Shown: positions 25,201-40,000 of the stretch, in pieces
Layout: every line of letters begins with the position of its first letter
Position numbering within the stretch: position 1 is the stretch's first letter
Origin: Cristatella mucedo
Lineage: Eukaryota > Bryozoa > Phylactolaemata > Cristatellidae
Length of the DNA: 64,000 nucleotides
Reading direction: 5' to 3'
NCBI GenBank assembly: GCA_009760855.2
Contig: WPIO01000012.1
Coordinates: 4,356,001 to 4,420,000, forward strand
The notes under the pieces: generated by a model
Told to the model about the DNA's origin: nothing
The model's database searches: none
What the model saw: the letters and a program-made list of their open reading frames with translations, nothing else
Position numbers and translations under genes: made by a program

Positions 25201-28200
25201 CCTGGAACTCTCTCCCGACCTACGTCAGAACATCCCCTGACCTGACCACATTTAAAAGGAATCTAAAAACACACCTATTATAGGACAGCATTCAGTGGGT
25301 CCCTGTGATTCGTCCTTGATGTGCTTATGTGTGCTGACACTGTGGATGCTGCCACTAACCACATTTGCATGCTGACCCTGTGCATGTCACCCCTAACCAT
25401 ATTATTCATTTCGTTTGTTTTTTCAAGCATGATTTTACTTACCTTTCAATTGCATTTCACTTTACAGCAAATGTAAAGCGCCTAGAGAGAGATTAAGTTC
25501 TTTGAGGGCACTTTATCAAGTGAATTATTATTATTATTATTATCATTACTGATAAAGCGTGAGATAAATAGCTCTTATCACTTGCTAGTAACAGCTGTCT
25601 ATTGTTTGTTCGAGTCACAGCTTGCTCGAATCTACCAGCTTTACTATTTAGAGGCAGTGTGGGACATATTTTCTCTTATATATACTGAGATAGGCCTCTA
25701 CTATGCATACATTGCATTCGCAAACTCTAAATGTGCTTAAATAATTGCCTAATCTCTATAGTATGCAGTTTAATAAGTAAATTAGTAGAGATATTTGATT
25801 AAAACTACTCGCGGATAGTTTATGTTTGTGTTTTAAGGAAATTATAGAGATTCTTGTGCAACTAATTAAATAAGTAGCCACAGTTCAATCCATTAATGTT
25901 TTTAGGAAGATTCGCTAAGCTTGAAAAATAATACCTGAGTGGATTTGCCTGCTGAGGGAGTACTATCGGCAACTTCAATTCACTAATTGTTGACACAAGA
26001 TAAATATTTAAGTGTAGAAAAACTGTTGCTGCCTACTTAGTGAACGGTCTAACATCAACTCTGAATATTCTATACAAAGGCAGAAATGATCGTTGTCTCT
26101 AATGAGTTCTTATGCCGATCTCATTCGCTATCGTTTCAGTCCAGTCACATGCGTTATCAAGACACTTTTTGTGGTCATTATCTAGTTCATGCTTTTACAT
26201 TGCGTATTCAAGTAAATTAAGGATTTCTCTGGTTAGTGTATCATAGATGTTTATGTAAAAGGATATGGATTGCTTATACCACTGGGGAAAAACTGGCCAT
26301 TGCTGTATTCTGGGTAAACAAATATCTTGGCCAAGTCTACCTGCTCCATGTTATCGTTCGCATTCATTGTGTGAACCAGAAAGATTCTTTGATTCTATGG
26401 GGGCAGCAGTTGACATGCAGATTAAAGGTAGTTAACCTGCATGTCAACTGTAGCCACAAAACCCTAGCAGCCATAATGTAGAAATTAAGATTATCATTAG
26501 GTCTCTCAACTGGATTGACAGCACCACAGTGAAATAACGTTGAGTATCTGCAGTGGTAAGCTTCTAGGCTTTTAATGGTATGCGATTGACAGTAACTCGT
26601 ACCTACGTTTTGATCCCTTCCACCATTCGAGCATATAGAAATCTTTCAACTCCCTTGCTGCATGTATTACGGATCCCCCCCCCGTGGATGACTTCAAATT
26701 TTCTTAAATCAAACGACAATACAACTAACTTACTAGTTATGGCAAACCAAGTGTGATTCATAAATTGGAAAGCCAACTCTCTACATCGGCTCTGCTGCCA
26801 TATCTCTCGTTGAATATGCACGAAATGTATGTGTCCTCTTCCAGTTGCGTTTCACTAGACAGCAACATTGGCCACATAAGTGCTTACTGCTGGTGCAAAA
26901 ATCACCAGTTTAACTTGTCGGTCGTGAGAGTCCCAATTATCATGTCCGACTACTTCTCACCGACTTACACTTATCAGTCAAGCAAAGGATCAGTCTCAAT
27001 GTTTTGGTGCTCACTTTTAGGTCCCTTCAGCCTTTGGCAAAAGGCTATCTACAAGATCTACTTACCCAACCAGGTCAAGGATAGTATAACGTGCTTTTGG
27101 GAAACTAACTGTTCACCTGCACACCATTCAAATCTCACATTGTCTGAAGACCCTATATGTAGATTATATACTCACAAGTCCTGGAACCTACTCCTGACTT
27201 CTATCCCGACATCCACTGACTTCACCACATTAAAAAGAGAACTTGTATGCACACTTATTTGTGACAGCGTTTACTTTGTTCCTGTGATTCGTCCTATAGT
27301 CGCGTATGTGTGCTGGCACTGTTGCCTGCTGCCACTAACCAAGCTTGCTTGCTGACGCTATGAAGGTTGCCCTTTACTATGTTATTCGTGTTGTTTATCA
27401 ATCACGACACCACCTACCATTCAACCTTTTTTCCTTTCCGACAAATGTAAAGCAATTTCAATTATGAGTTCTCTGAGATTGCATTATCAAGTGTATTAAT
27501 ATTATTAGTTCAGAGATTTGTTTTCGGGACAGTGTTATTGAGAGGATAAACCATTTAAGAACATTGAGTGTCACTGCCACTTTAAGAAGAATTTAGTTGT
27601 ACTCATAGGTTGAGGATCATATATTAAATAAATAGAGATTCCTAGTGTGTTAAAAGAAATTCTAAAATTAAAGACTCTTTCTTGAAATTTTTACCTTGTG
27701 CAAGGATGATGTGATAGCTAAAACAGCAAAACTCATTTATGCCTCACCTAACAATTAGCAAAAGTTGGGTTTGGATAGCCGAAAATTATTTGGCTTGCCA
27801 CTAAGAGCGATCATATTCCAACATGCAGGCATGCCAGAATTCACTTTATAGGCATTTCAACATCTCTGTTACTTGAAGGAACATCCTGAGAAATCTGGTT
27901 ACATATAACCTTACCCTACTCAAACATTCATGGTTCAAATAAGAGAAAACGTGTGCATTTTAAATGTGCATGTGCACTTTATTTGCACTACTGTTTGTCT
28001 AAAAAGGTGATACATGTAACAGCATATGCTGCGATATCAGATACCATATTGTAAGTAAAAGAAATCTTGAAATACTTTGTTTAAAGAGCCGCTCAATTAT
28101 CTGCACTGAAAATACTGGGTACTTCTCAACACTATTAAACTTGGCTATGGACGTGAGTTTTACCACTGAACCAGGTGAGTTTGCCTATTCAGTACAAAAC

Positions 28201-31200
28201 TAGCTTAACTAGTCAGTTACAAAATGTTTGGCCCTTCCTTCACGTGTTAATATCTGCCACAAAGTGCACATTATTTTGGTCGCCCCTAATTATTTCTTCA
28301 AATGGCTTGTCTATTTCGTTTCACTAGGTAGAGGTTAAATTATTTACGTAACCATTTCAAGGGCAAAAGTGAGTTTCTAGCTACTAAATGATTTCAATAT
28401 ATGTACTCTACATTTAACAATTGATCAGTATGTACTTTTCCATGAACATTCTCTATGCTAATCGTGGAAAAACCAATAGGAAAATAAATTCCATATTTAA
28501 AACTGCTAAATGTTAAAAATTAGAAAATGCAAAAAATTGTGGAAGCAATAGTGAAAACAAATATAGCATCCGTAAGAGAACCAGGAAGATCAGTCGGGCG
28601 AAAGCTGACGGATATTAAAAAAGTAAGCAAAGCTTGAATGCAGACTAAGGAGGAGGCAAAGAGAATGTACTGCAATGCACAGTAAATAGCTCAACTCGTG
28701 TGCGAGTTAGCATGAAATCTTATTTTAACAAAACATTCTCTCTGGCAGGGGACTTCAAGATTCTTCTGTCAAGCTTCTGTTGCCACATAAGCATCACAAT
28801 AATTAAAAAATCCAAAAGGTATTGTATGCATGTCTAATATAACATTTCAGGTACATCTAGCTGTATTTTCTTTCATGCTTATGCCATCACCGGCTCATGT
28901 ATTAATTTTCAATAGTGTTTAGCAAACAGTTTTTTGGTTTGCAATGGTTAGACTTCATACTCCAGGAGTAAACCGGTGGCTCGCAAAATAAAGTCATAAG
29001 AGTTGTTATAAACTTAATTGGATATTTTTACATCGATGGCTGCCTTACAATTTCATTAGAGCCTAGTGTAATTCTTACAAGCTTTCTTGCACACAGTTCC
29101 ACATAATGTATCGAAGAAGCTTGCATTCACTTCATATCATAACCAATGCCAATCCCAGCGAAAGGTAGCATGACTGTTATTATTTGCCCTCGAATGGGAT
29201 AAATTTTTACGATGTATGCCTATTCAATTAATGGCCATCAGTTTGACCTTCAAGAGCATGATCTTGGTTAAAAAATAGCTGGTTCAGAAATTATACCCAG
29301 AGCCCACCAAGGTATTGCTCCTTTCATAACTGCTTTCAAAATTTCCTCCTCATTGTGTGTAAAATTCCTTTCGGGTTATTTAATTACATTTACAATTCTC
29401 TGCCGAATTTTACTCGGCTGAAATGGTTTGTGATGGTTTGGGGACACCAAATCCTACTTCTCTCCTCCTGCTGACTAGTGCACGTTTCTTCAAGTCACTG
29501 TAGGCTGCTGCTATCATGCTGCTAGCTACCCAATTGTCCAGACACAGCTAACCTTCTTACTTTCACTTTTTTGAGGTTATGCATTGCCACTAACCACATT
29601 TGCATGCTGACCCTGTGCATGTCACCCCTAACCATATTATTCATTTTGTTTGTTTTTCAAGCATGATTTTACTTACTATTCTATTGCGTATCACTTTGCA
29701 GCAAATGTAAAGCGCCTAGAAAGAGATTAAGTTCTCTGAGGGCGCTTTATCAAGTGCAATATTATTATTATTATTTTTATTATGCATCAAACGCTTGATT
29801 GTTTTTAGCATGGAATAGTCATATCTATGGTGTGGCAGTCACATTGTCCTAATGGCTAAATTGGAGCTTGAGGGGGAAATATATTACATTGCACTCTAAG
29901 ATCACACCATGCTGATTCTGTCAATTCGCCGTATTGGCAGTTTCCCCGTGGCACTTGACAGGGCTTACAAAAACAATATTCAAGCATTACCACTTCAAAT
30001 TGATAAGTGCTTAGTTGTATGCAAGTGTATAGGCATATTTTAAATTTCGCAGAGCCTTAAAAGCTAAAGATTGAGATAAAGTCTTCATACGTCACTGTCG
30101 AACGATACAAGGCTATAAGTAACCTAGCATTTGTTCGCTATGTGACAGTTGGTCAGCTTAGCACAGACTTGTTTATCACTTCAGACTTCGATTATTTTCA
30201 AGTGTATTATTTTCAACTAGTGTCACCAAAACAATATTGCAAGGACTTTGATTGAGGTTAGACGTTAAGATGTGTTTTGCCATTGGCCAAAGTAATCACT
30301 TGCTAGTAGTTATCAAAAATCCTGAGACGTCTTGGTGAGATTGTTAGTTGTTTCATCCGATAATCACGAGATTAAAGGCACTGGTCAGGAACGTATGCAA
30401 CCGACAAGTTCGAAGAATGTAAGAGTTACACCTACTAGGTAGTAAACTACCGTAGCTGTTGTGGCAGCAATATTGAAAACCGTACGTACACCTCAGAATA
30501 GTTATATCTAAAAAGATCACTGAGTCTAAAGGCATTGTAGGCTTATTTCCTGATAATAATCTTGGTAGTGTCATTATTAGGTGAGAGCTCAAGGTAATTA
30601 TGGGGTAGCTAGTTCGAGCCACTCATGATGGTAATGTCTTGCAGCTGGAAGATGCCTCTCTGGTTTTCTGCTACTAGCAGCTATATTCAGTTTATCAATT
30701 TTTTGTAATTTCGCTTGGAACTTGTTATGCATTGTTCAAGTATGTTATGTTCGTCCTGATATAAAGCAAAAGTATGAGGAACGGCCATGGCATTAAGCTA
30801 TATAGGTAGTTGAGGACATGCAGTTTAGTGTCAAAGGCTTCCAGAGTACAGCCATATTCTAATAACAAAATACTATGGCCACGTAAGGAGTTATGCTTGC
30901 TAAAATGATCGCTTATTGGTGAATTATTTTATTTTTACTTCTTATTAAAAATTAGGTTTAATTGTGCAACAATGATCACGACAAAGACCATGGAACTCAT
31001 CTAGCCAGACATTATAATACAAATATTTATCTATGAATAATAGGCAGGAGCTGAAATTTTTTGGCTAACCTGACATGTAAATACCTCATTATTTCTTCGT
31101 ATTTTCAGGCATGCAAGAGAATTGGGCATCATCTGAATTTGCAAGCGACTCATTAGGTTTTCAAACTGAAGAGATGATGTCGCCTAGATGTGAAGATTTT

Positions 31201-34200
31201 CAGAGACTGGCGTAAGTTAACTATTGACTTATAATTGCGACACAGAGTAGACTTATCGAAAATTCTTTTTAACTATTCTTAAATTATAGATGCCTATGCA
31301 ATGAGTTCGAATGAACAGTATAGCCTAGTATAGCCTATAGACTTATTTCTTATATCGAGAACAATGATTGAATAGCTTTTGTAAAACACTCAGATACCCT
31401 GATCTCCTGATAGGCCCTTTAAATAATCTAATAACTGGGACACTTGATAGTATGGCTGCTAAATACATGAACAGTGTCGACATCCCTAACACGATCTGAG
31501 GCGATCCTCACAGGGTCAGCAAGCGAACATGATTAGTGGCACCTTGCACAGTGTCAGTACTACACCTACTAAATACTGTAACAACTAATCATGTTTTACC
31601 TTCATTGCAAAATTACAAAGTAAGCAACTTGGTAATTTGTGTTGGGATTTGTAAAACTTGAATGCAAGTCATTGACTGTCTCCGTTTTATTGAGCACAAA
31701 GCAGCATAGTGAGCTCCAGAAATGCCTGCTTTCTGAAGCCTGGCTCAACCAGCCTTGCCGTAAAACACCTAGCCAGGTGGCTTTCACGTCAATTTCGTAC
31801 TACCTTTTGTGGTAAAGCAAGGCTGCCACGGGCGAACTGGAACTTGTTTTCCTGTCCACAGCACTTGGTGAGAGAAAGCTCCTCCAGACGAAAAATGTTT
31901 AATAGCAAGCAATAGTCCCAAAGCAAGAGGGAAACGGCTCAGCTGGGCTTTGAGAGGCAGAGCCGTATTGCTGTTGCAGCAGTGTAAGTTCCTGGATTAA
32001 AAAACATACAAACTTTAAGCCGATTTTATTAAGTATTCGATATCCTTAATGTCTATAGGTACATTTTATTTATTCTGAAAGTTGGAGGTACGATGCATGG
32101 CTTTTTTATAATACTTGTAATAGGTTGGATGAGCTAGATAACGAAGGTACATGGAATTCAGGGACTGCTCTTCTAAATCTGCTTGCTGCTTGATTCGGTG
32201 CTACTGCTCGTCGACAAGAAGTATTTATCGAGGCAATTACGACTGTCTCGATAAGGAAACCTAGCTTCAAAGTTTTTCACTGCACAGTGAGCACCATGTA
32301 ACCCCTACTGGTATAGATTGAAGTATTGAGTTGCAGAAATCGAGATAGTATGATTTTGAGCTACTTTAGCCTCACTATGGGATATGAAATTAAATTTCTT
32401 ACACGTAGGTAACTGCTGAAAGGCAACGGCACCAAATGCTATTTTTTTCAGCAAAACCTATACACATTGTTATCAAATTTGTATATTCGCTTTCAAATTA
32501 CCTAACAAAAATACTACTAGTTACTTCATCACTCTCTTTCTTATTTAATGCAAACAAAAATTATAATCCGTTTTAAATAGCATCCCTAAACATTAGGCAG
32601 CTTTTAGTAATACTGCTACGAGCCTACAGATTTCTCGTCAATTCTTGTAATCACTACACTCCATTTCTTCAAGTACACTAATAAAGTGATTTACATTCTT
32701 AAAATAAACAATAGCAGTATTTGAATGTTGTATCAGATTGAAATTCATATGTTTGACAATTTCAATCGTAAAGAAATTCCTGGTATGTCAAGGCAGTGCT
32801 ATGCATCTCACCACTTTCTTGAAAAAGTCGTGTTGCAAAAACGATGAACCATCAATTAACACAGATACTTAATTGTAGGTTAATCCTTGACCGCTGCCAA
32901 GTAAATGTGAAATGGAATGAAGAATTACAAAACAACTTACTTTGGGGTTTCAACAAATACTTGGAGGTTTTAGGAATCTCAAAGGTAACTTGCAGCAACA
33001 TGTCAGCGTTCTTTAGCTTATACAATTAACAGTTGCATGTCCTATAAGACCATATTTATTATTAGAATTGTATGCAAAGTTAGTGCATATGTTACAGTTT
33101 AGACATTTTCACTGGTGATTTATAGAACAATCAACAAGACCTTAAGGTCATCGATGATATTCTCAATATTTTTCTACAGGCATTCACGTCAAACGTAAGT
33201 CTGACTTCTTCATCCAAAGAGGCAATTTTGCTTTGGGTTTGCTTAAAAATGCTATCGCTATACTACGGAATTTACATTTAAAATGACAACATTCCCATGA
33301 TGTAAGTAGAGTGAGTAGATCAGATCAACTCTGGTATCACTAGGGTGTGTGTTTGTGCTTTGTATGTGATAAATATTTAGTAAGTGTTGAATATCAACTG
33401 ACATTCTATTCCATTTAAATAAATTAGCTTTGCTGGTTTTATCAGTGCTTCTGCCGAACAAGTGGAAATGGGCGAGATAATTAAATAAGTGTAAAGTTGA
33501 TCACGAAGTAAATCTAGCTAGGCATCACTCGCAAAATGTAAAACTATTTTTAATATGTTGGTCGTGCATTTAATTTAGCTGTAAACTAGTATCTTTGAAA
33601 AAATGTACTCGAACAACGGCTAATACTAAGACAACCCTCTATAAATGTGCAAACTAAGAAAGCAACTCACATATTCGTCATCACTTCACATCTTGCCTCC
33701 GTTTTTGAATAATGAGTGCCGAGGAGCCATTAGATGAATGGTTCTCAAACTGCTGGTCTCGAAATTTTGGAGGTCGATCAACCCTTTCACCAGGGTCGCC
33801 TGCAAACATCAGAAAACAAAGATTTACTCATTGTGAACACACACAATGTATAGTGGGGGCGCTACAACATCAGGGACGGTGTGAAATTATCATGGCAGTA
33901 CAAAACTTGTGAAACACTGAGCTAGATGAAGTAATAAATAAGCGTTTCTTCAGTATCTTTTTTAATGGCTTTATTTATATGAATGTCTTGAATTGAGCCG
34001 ATAGTGAATTCCAGGCTTTTAAGAGCATTCGAACTCGAGTCAGCATGTCCACAGTTTTTGGGATAGTAATAATAATAACAATAATAATTCACTTGATCAA
34101 GCTCCTACTGAGAACTTAATCTCTCTCTAGGCGCTTTAAATTTGCTGTAAAGTGAAACCCAATTCAATGGTAAGTAAAATCATGCTCGAAAAACAAACGA

Positions 34201-37047
34201 AATGAATAATATGGTTAGGGGTGACATGCACAGGGTCAGCATGCAAATGTGGTTAGTGGCAACATGCACAGTGTCAGCATGCATATTCACTTCAAGGACG
34301 CATCACAGGGACCCAGTAAGTGCTGTCCTAAATGGGAGTGTTTTTAGGTTCCTTTTAGATGTGGTCAGGTCAGGGGATGTTCTGACGCAGGTCGGGAGAG
34401 AGTTCCAAGCTTTTGGAGCATATGAACTAAATGCACGGTCTCCAAAGGATTTAAGGTTTGTATGAGGTATTTCTAGACTGTTGGATTCCGAAAAGCAGAT
34501 GGTACGATGCTTTACCTGATGGGGTAGTATATCTAACAGATAAGCTGGACCATAGGATGGAGGGACCTAAAAGTGAGCGACAAAACCTTGAAGTCAATCC
34601 GTTGCTTGACTGGTAGCCAGTGCAGGTCGGCGAGGAGGGGAGTAATGTGGCAACTGCGAAGCTCACGACAGACAAGCCTAGCTGTGGAGTTTTGCACCAG
34701 CTGCAATCGCCTGATCGCACATGCTGGTAGGCCAGTGAGTAGTGAGTTCCAGAAGTCGAGACGGGATGTCACGAATGCATGGACCAACTAAGATGTGTTA
34801 TCTTTATCTAAATAAGCCCGAATTTTAGCAGTGTTATGATGCTGAAAATAGGCGGATTTGACTGTGGAGCTGATATGGTCGTCTAACGAGAGGTTGCTTT
34901 GGAAAATGACACCTAGATTCTGAGCTGATTTGACAGGAGATATGCTGGCAGAGCCAATTTTGAGAGTCAACCTTTCCAATCTCTGGATCACACTGGGTTT
35001 ACCCATAACTAGTAAGTTAGTTTTATCATTGTGAAGTTTTCGAAAATTTACTTAGGATGAACTAGGCCTACGAAATTTTAGTCTGAGAATAGGGTTATAA
35101 TTCCTGGCCTAGCCTGTGTCTAGTAAGACTTAATATTAATTTTGAGGATCTTGAAGTCAATAGTCTGCTTTATTGCTAGCCAAATTTGGTGGGTGGCAAG
35201 TTGTGTGCTATGACTTTTGGTCTTCTGCCAAGGTTGTGCAGCTGTAGGAAGGCAGATTTGACAGTGAAGCTACGGCCTTCATCCTGTGAAATAGCATTGT
35301 TAATGCTATCTGCAATTAATTTAAAGTAGTCTGTAGTCTTGCTTTCTAGCATATACTGGGGGTATGACTTTGAAGCTAAATAAAAAAATTGATATCATTT
35401 GTAACCACACAACAAGTCTACCCAAAAAAAGCCCCGTCAGTGTACATAGTTTATCCTACAGATTGTACACTCTCTGCCATAACTTGTTTAAGAAGTTGAC
35501 TATTATACATTTAAAAATCGGTGCACGTACTTTTGTTAGCAGCATTACATTATAATAAATGCTAATAATCTATCATAAATGACAAAGCGATTATTTTAGC
35601 TAATAATGTATTTATGCTTATGTGAAGCTTGTGGTTGTCCTTCTTAATTCAGAGCATTGTTTCCTATTTAACATTGTCACTTAACTGGATTAGTAAACTT
35701 ACGGACTATATTTAGCAAAGCTTTAGTGATTTAGCGCACATTTTGGATTGTGAGGTGCGTCCATCCTAGTTCCTATTAAAACACAATCACAGCAAATAAA
35801 TGAGTACACTCCAGGCTTAAATAGCAAAGTAAAATGCAAAGATTATTCCATCTTGATATAGTGCACACAGTTTTTCCGAAAGCAGCCCCAAACAGCTTGT
35901 ATGCAATTTCATTGAAGGAGTCAGCTTTGGTAGAAGCTCTAAAACTTCTCTGTGGGATATCCTGCAAACTGGCCGAAAACCATCAGACTTACATTGAAAG
36001 TTCAGAAAATGTATCTGTGCAATGGGCAGATATCGAGTCACTATCTGATTATAATGATGACCAAGATATCTGTCATATACGCTGTTATCGGCTGTTCACT
36101 TTACTCTACCTTCACTTGGATTCATTTGGAGTGAAGCCTGAGAATTTTTGGAGTACTTTGGTGAGTAGCAGTGTGGATATGTTTTCATGTTTCCAGTAAC
36201 TACTTATCAAAACAAGTAAAACATCAAAGATTCATGATAAATTTATGCGACCTAAGATTTCTAACGTTGGTGAACACTGAAATCATCATCATAACAAAAA
36301 TTGTCATAAGTTTACCTTACTTTTATAGTTATGCAGCAATATTGCAAGAGTTTAATTTTAAGTAGCAGTGATATTTTTTGGATCTAATAGCATGAATTTA
36401 AATTTTCTGAATACATTTAGTTGAGGTTTCTGATAAATAAATATGCCCGGAAAAATAAAACGTTCGAAGTCTTGGATTGTAGAACTTAAGTTTGTTGCAT
36501 AAGCCTTATAATTTATATTAGATTTGGCATACCATCATTGTTTAGGTCTTTAGCTTGCATAAATACTTACATTAGCTTGAATTGTTATGTCCTCTTGTAG
36601 TCACAGGTGCTACACAGGCCACCAAGTTAAGGAACAGGGACCAAAGACGTCTGATCCAATACAAGCTTCGGAGACTCAGTGCTGCCTCGATGCCCTCCTT
36701 TCTCATTGTAATTGGGATGCCGAAGTCTATCGGGCATGCTTTGTTGTCGGGCCACCAGCTTATGAATGCTGTTACTGAGATTGCTTCGACCCACCAGTAT
36801 TGCACGTAACCCAGTGCATGTCACCAGTAAAGATGTAATACTTGTTGTCTTTCGGCATGCTGCAGCTAACCATTCGGTGATGCTTACTTTTCAGCTAATG
36901 TTAGGTGTCACGAACGGGATTGAGTTATTTGAGGAAGCTTTGACAAATGTGTTACAATTTCGCTTACCATACGGTCATTATGCGGAACTAATAACATGGT
37001 CATATACAACAGAATACACGTATATCGCTCATGTAAAAAATGTTGAA

Positions 37048-37080
<33 letters not shown>

Positions 37081-40000
37081 ATCTAGCATGACTGAAGTAG
37101 TTGGCGGCGATGAAGGCCTTTTACTAGCCAATTGAGCATTTGGGTCTGGCAACTACCCAACATGTATTAATACAACTCAAGTTATATCGTAAAGGTGACT
37201 ATCAAAGCCCTAGCAGAGCTGGAGTTAAAAAAATATCCTACTAGACAGATACCACGGATGAATGCTGAACATGTTTTAAGCAAGATTTTTGTGTTATGCT
37301 ATTAGTTTCAGTGCATACCTATAGTTGGAGACTGGTAATATTAAAATTTCGAAAGACATACCATGCTAAAGAACTTCAACGACCATGTCACTGTGGAAGA
37401 TCAAAGTTAAATGAATCATGCAGATTTTACAGAAGCTATATAGACCTAGAATACCTGGCTACACTTTGCATCATACTGTAAAACATATTTGACAAATGTA
37501 AACTTGTATCTTCTAGAAGGCTTTGTAGTGTTGACTTATACTAACAACTATGACAGGCTTGATCAAGAGCCATGAAATAACTCAATCTCGTTCTAGGGGC
37601 TATAGATTTTCTGAAAAGGATACTCGATAATATGGTAGTGTTCGGATGCTCTATAAACAAGAATAACTTTTTAGAGTTGACATACTAATATATCACTTGA
37701 TATACCGCCATAATCTCATCCCGTCAAATTTTTGTCTAGGCTCTTTACATTTGCTGCAAAGGGAAACTCGATTGAATGGTGAGTATCGTCCTTGATAAAA
37801 AACATGAAGAGCATGGTTAGGGGAGAAATGCACACTGTCAGCTGGCGAGTGTAGTTAGTTGCACCATGCACGGTGTCAGCAGGCATAAGCACATGAAGGA
37901 CGAATTACATGGACCCACTAAATGCTGTCCTAAGTAGGTGTGTTTATAAGGTTTTTTTAGAATGCGTTCAAGTCAGCTGGATGTTCTGAGGCAATTCGGT
38001 AATGATTTCTAGGCTTTGGGAGCTTAGCAACTAAATACGCGGTCTCTAACGGATTTGAGGTTTTTACAAAGTATTGGTAAACTGCTGGATTCCAAAAAGA
38101 GGGTGGTACGATGCTTAGCCTGGTGTGGCAGCAGATCTGAGAAAACGGCTGGAGCCAAGGATTGAGGTGACCTGAAAGTGAGCAAAACAGTATTGAATTC
38201 GATCCGTTTCTTGACTGGTAGCCAGTGGTGGTCCACGTGCAGTAGTGCGAAGTTTCAACTGTGATGCTCACGATAGACAAGTGTAAGTGCATAATTTTGA
38301 AATAAATGTATTCCCCTGATAGCAAGTGCCGACGAATCATCAAGCAGCGTTTTAGGTGGGGACATTCCCAAGAGTAGCATGCATGATTGGTTAGTGGCAG
38401 CAAGCACAGTGTCAGCAGACAAAAGCACATACAGGACTGAACACAGGGACCCACTAAATACATAATAAATTGTGCACTTTTAAATTCGTTTTAAATGTAG
38501 TCAAGTCGGGGCATCTCTTGACTAAAGTTGCGAGTGAATTCCGAGCTTAAAGAGCATACCAACTCAAGGCATGGTTTCCAAAGGATACGAGGTTTTTATG
38601 AGGTAAAGGTAAACAGATTTGGAAAAGCTGTTGGTCGGATGGTTAATAATAATAATAATAATAATGCACTTGATAAAGCGCCCTCGGAGAGCTTGATCTC
38701 TTTCTAGGCGCTTTAATGTATCTCTGTCAGTAACTCCACAAAGTCATAAAGACCATGTGGGTGTTACTCAGGAGAGTTTTGTATAGTCCACTCACAGCCT
38801 AAGCGGCTTTCGGTACGCATTCGGTAGCCAATAGACTTCGACTCACGCAACAAAGAGAAAGTGGGAAGCATAGCAGAGTTAGGAGAGCAGTTGAGGTAGT
38901 GAGTATCATAGAAGTAGCAGTTCAGGACCGCTGAAAAAGATGTGCCATAGTCGGCAGTTGGAGAGTAGATGTCGTTGCATAAGAATTGTGGAAGCGAGTT
39001 CCACAGTCTAGGACCTGCAGAGCTAAAGCTTCTGTCACCAACTGTCTTTAAGCGGAGGAATGGGACAGCTAATTTATTGTCCACACAGGACCTGAGGGTG
39101 CGAACATGCTGAAACTGATGCAGCAGTTCAGCTAGGTATAAAGGAGCCAAGCCGTGGCGAGCCTTGTGGGTCACCGTGAGAACTTTGCTCTGTATCCTTT
39201 GCTCAACCGGCAACCATTCTAGCTCTTTCAGCAAAGGAGACACTTTACATTTGCTGCAAAGTGAAATGCAATTGAAACTGTGCGGTTAGCCTACTGGGGT
39301 GGTAGATCTGACAGGCAGGCTGTAGCCAAAGAATAAATTGTAAAAAAAACCTAGAAGTCGATTCATTTCTTGATTTGTAGGCAGTGTAGGTCGGCAAGGA
39401 ATGGTGTGACATGGCAACTGCCTTGCTCTCGACTCATACGCCTATCCGGACAGTTTAGCACCAGGTGTGAGTCTCTGAGTTTACATGCCGGTCGATCAGT
39501 AACCTGTGAGTTCCAAAAGTTAAGACGGGATGTCACAAATTCATTGACCAACTTGTGTGCTCATCTGTCGTGAGCTTCATAGCTGCCACATCACTTCTCT
39601 CTGACCTGCACTGGCTACCAGTCAAGCTGCAGATCGACATCTTGGTTTTGTCGCTCACTTGCAGGTTACTTCATTCTTTTGCTACAATATATCTCTAGGA
39701 TCTACTCCCCCACCAGGCCAAGCATCGTTACACCAGCTTTTCGGAACCCGACAGTTTAGCAATACCCAGCACAACCCCAATTCCTTTGGAGACCATGCTT
39801 TTAGTTCCTATTCTCCTGAAGCTTGGAAGTCACTTCCGACTTCAGTCAAGCTAATCCCTGGCTTGACTACATTTAAAACGAACTTAGAATGGCATCAATT
39901 TATCACGTATTTAGTGGGTCCGGTGTTTTGTCACTCATGTGTATGGGTGCTGACACTGTGCAAGCTGACCCTGTGTATGTCATCCCTAACCATATTATTC

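Noticed and set aside
24588-25283. 231-codon frame as a host gene
   Set aside because: It is the C-terminal part of LINE A ORF2, followed by the element's 3' UTR and tail.
30353-30622. 89-codon - strand frame in an intron
   Set aside because: No motif, no splice or promoter context; its length is expected by chance in 64 kb.
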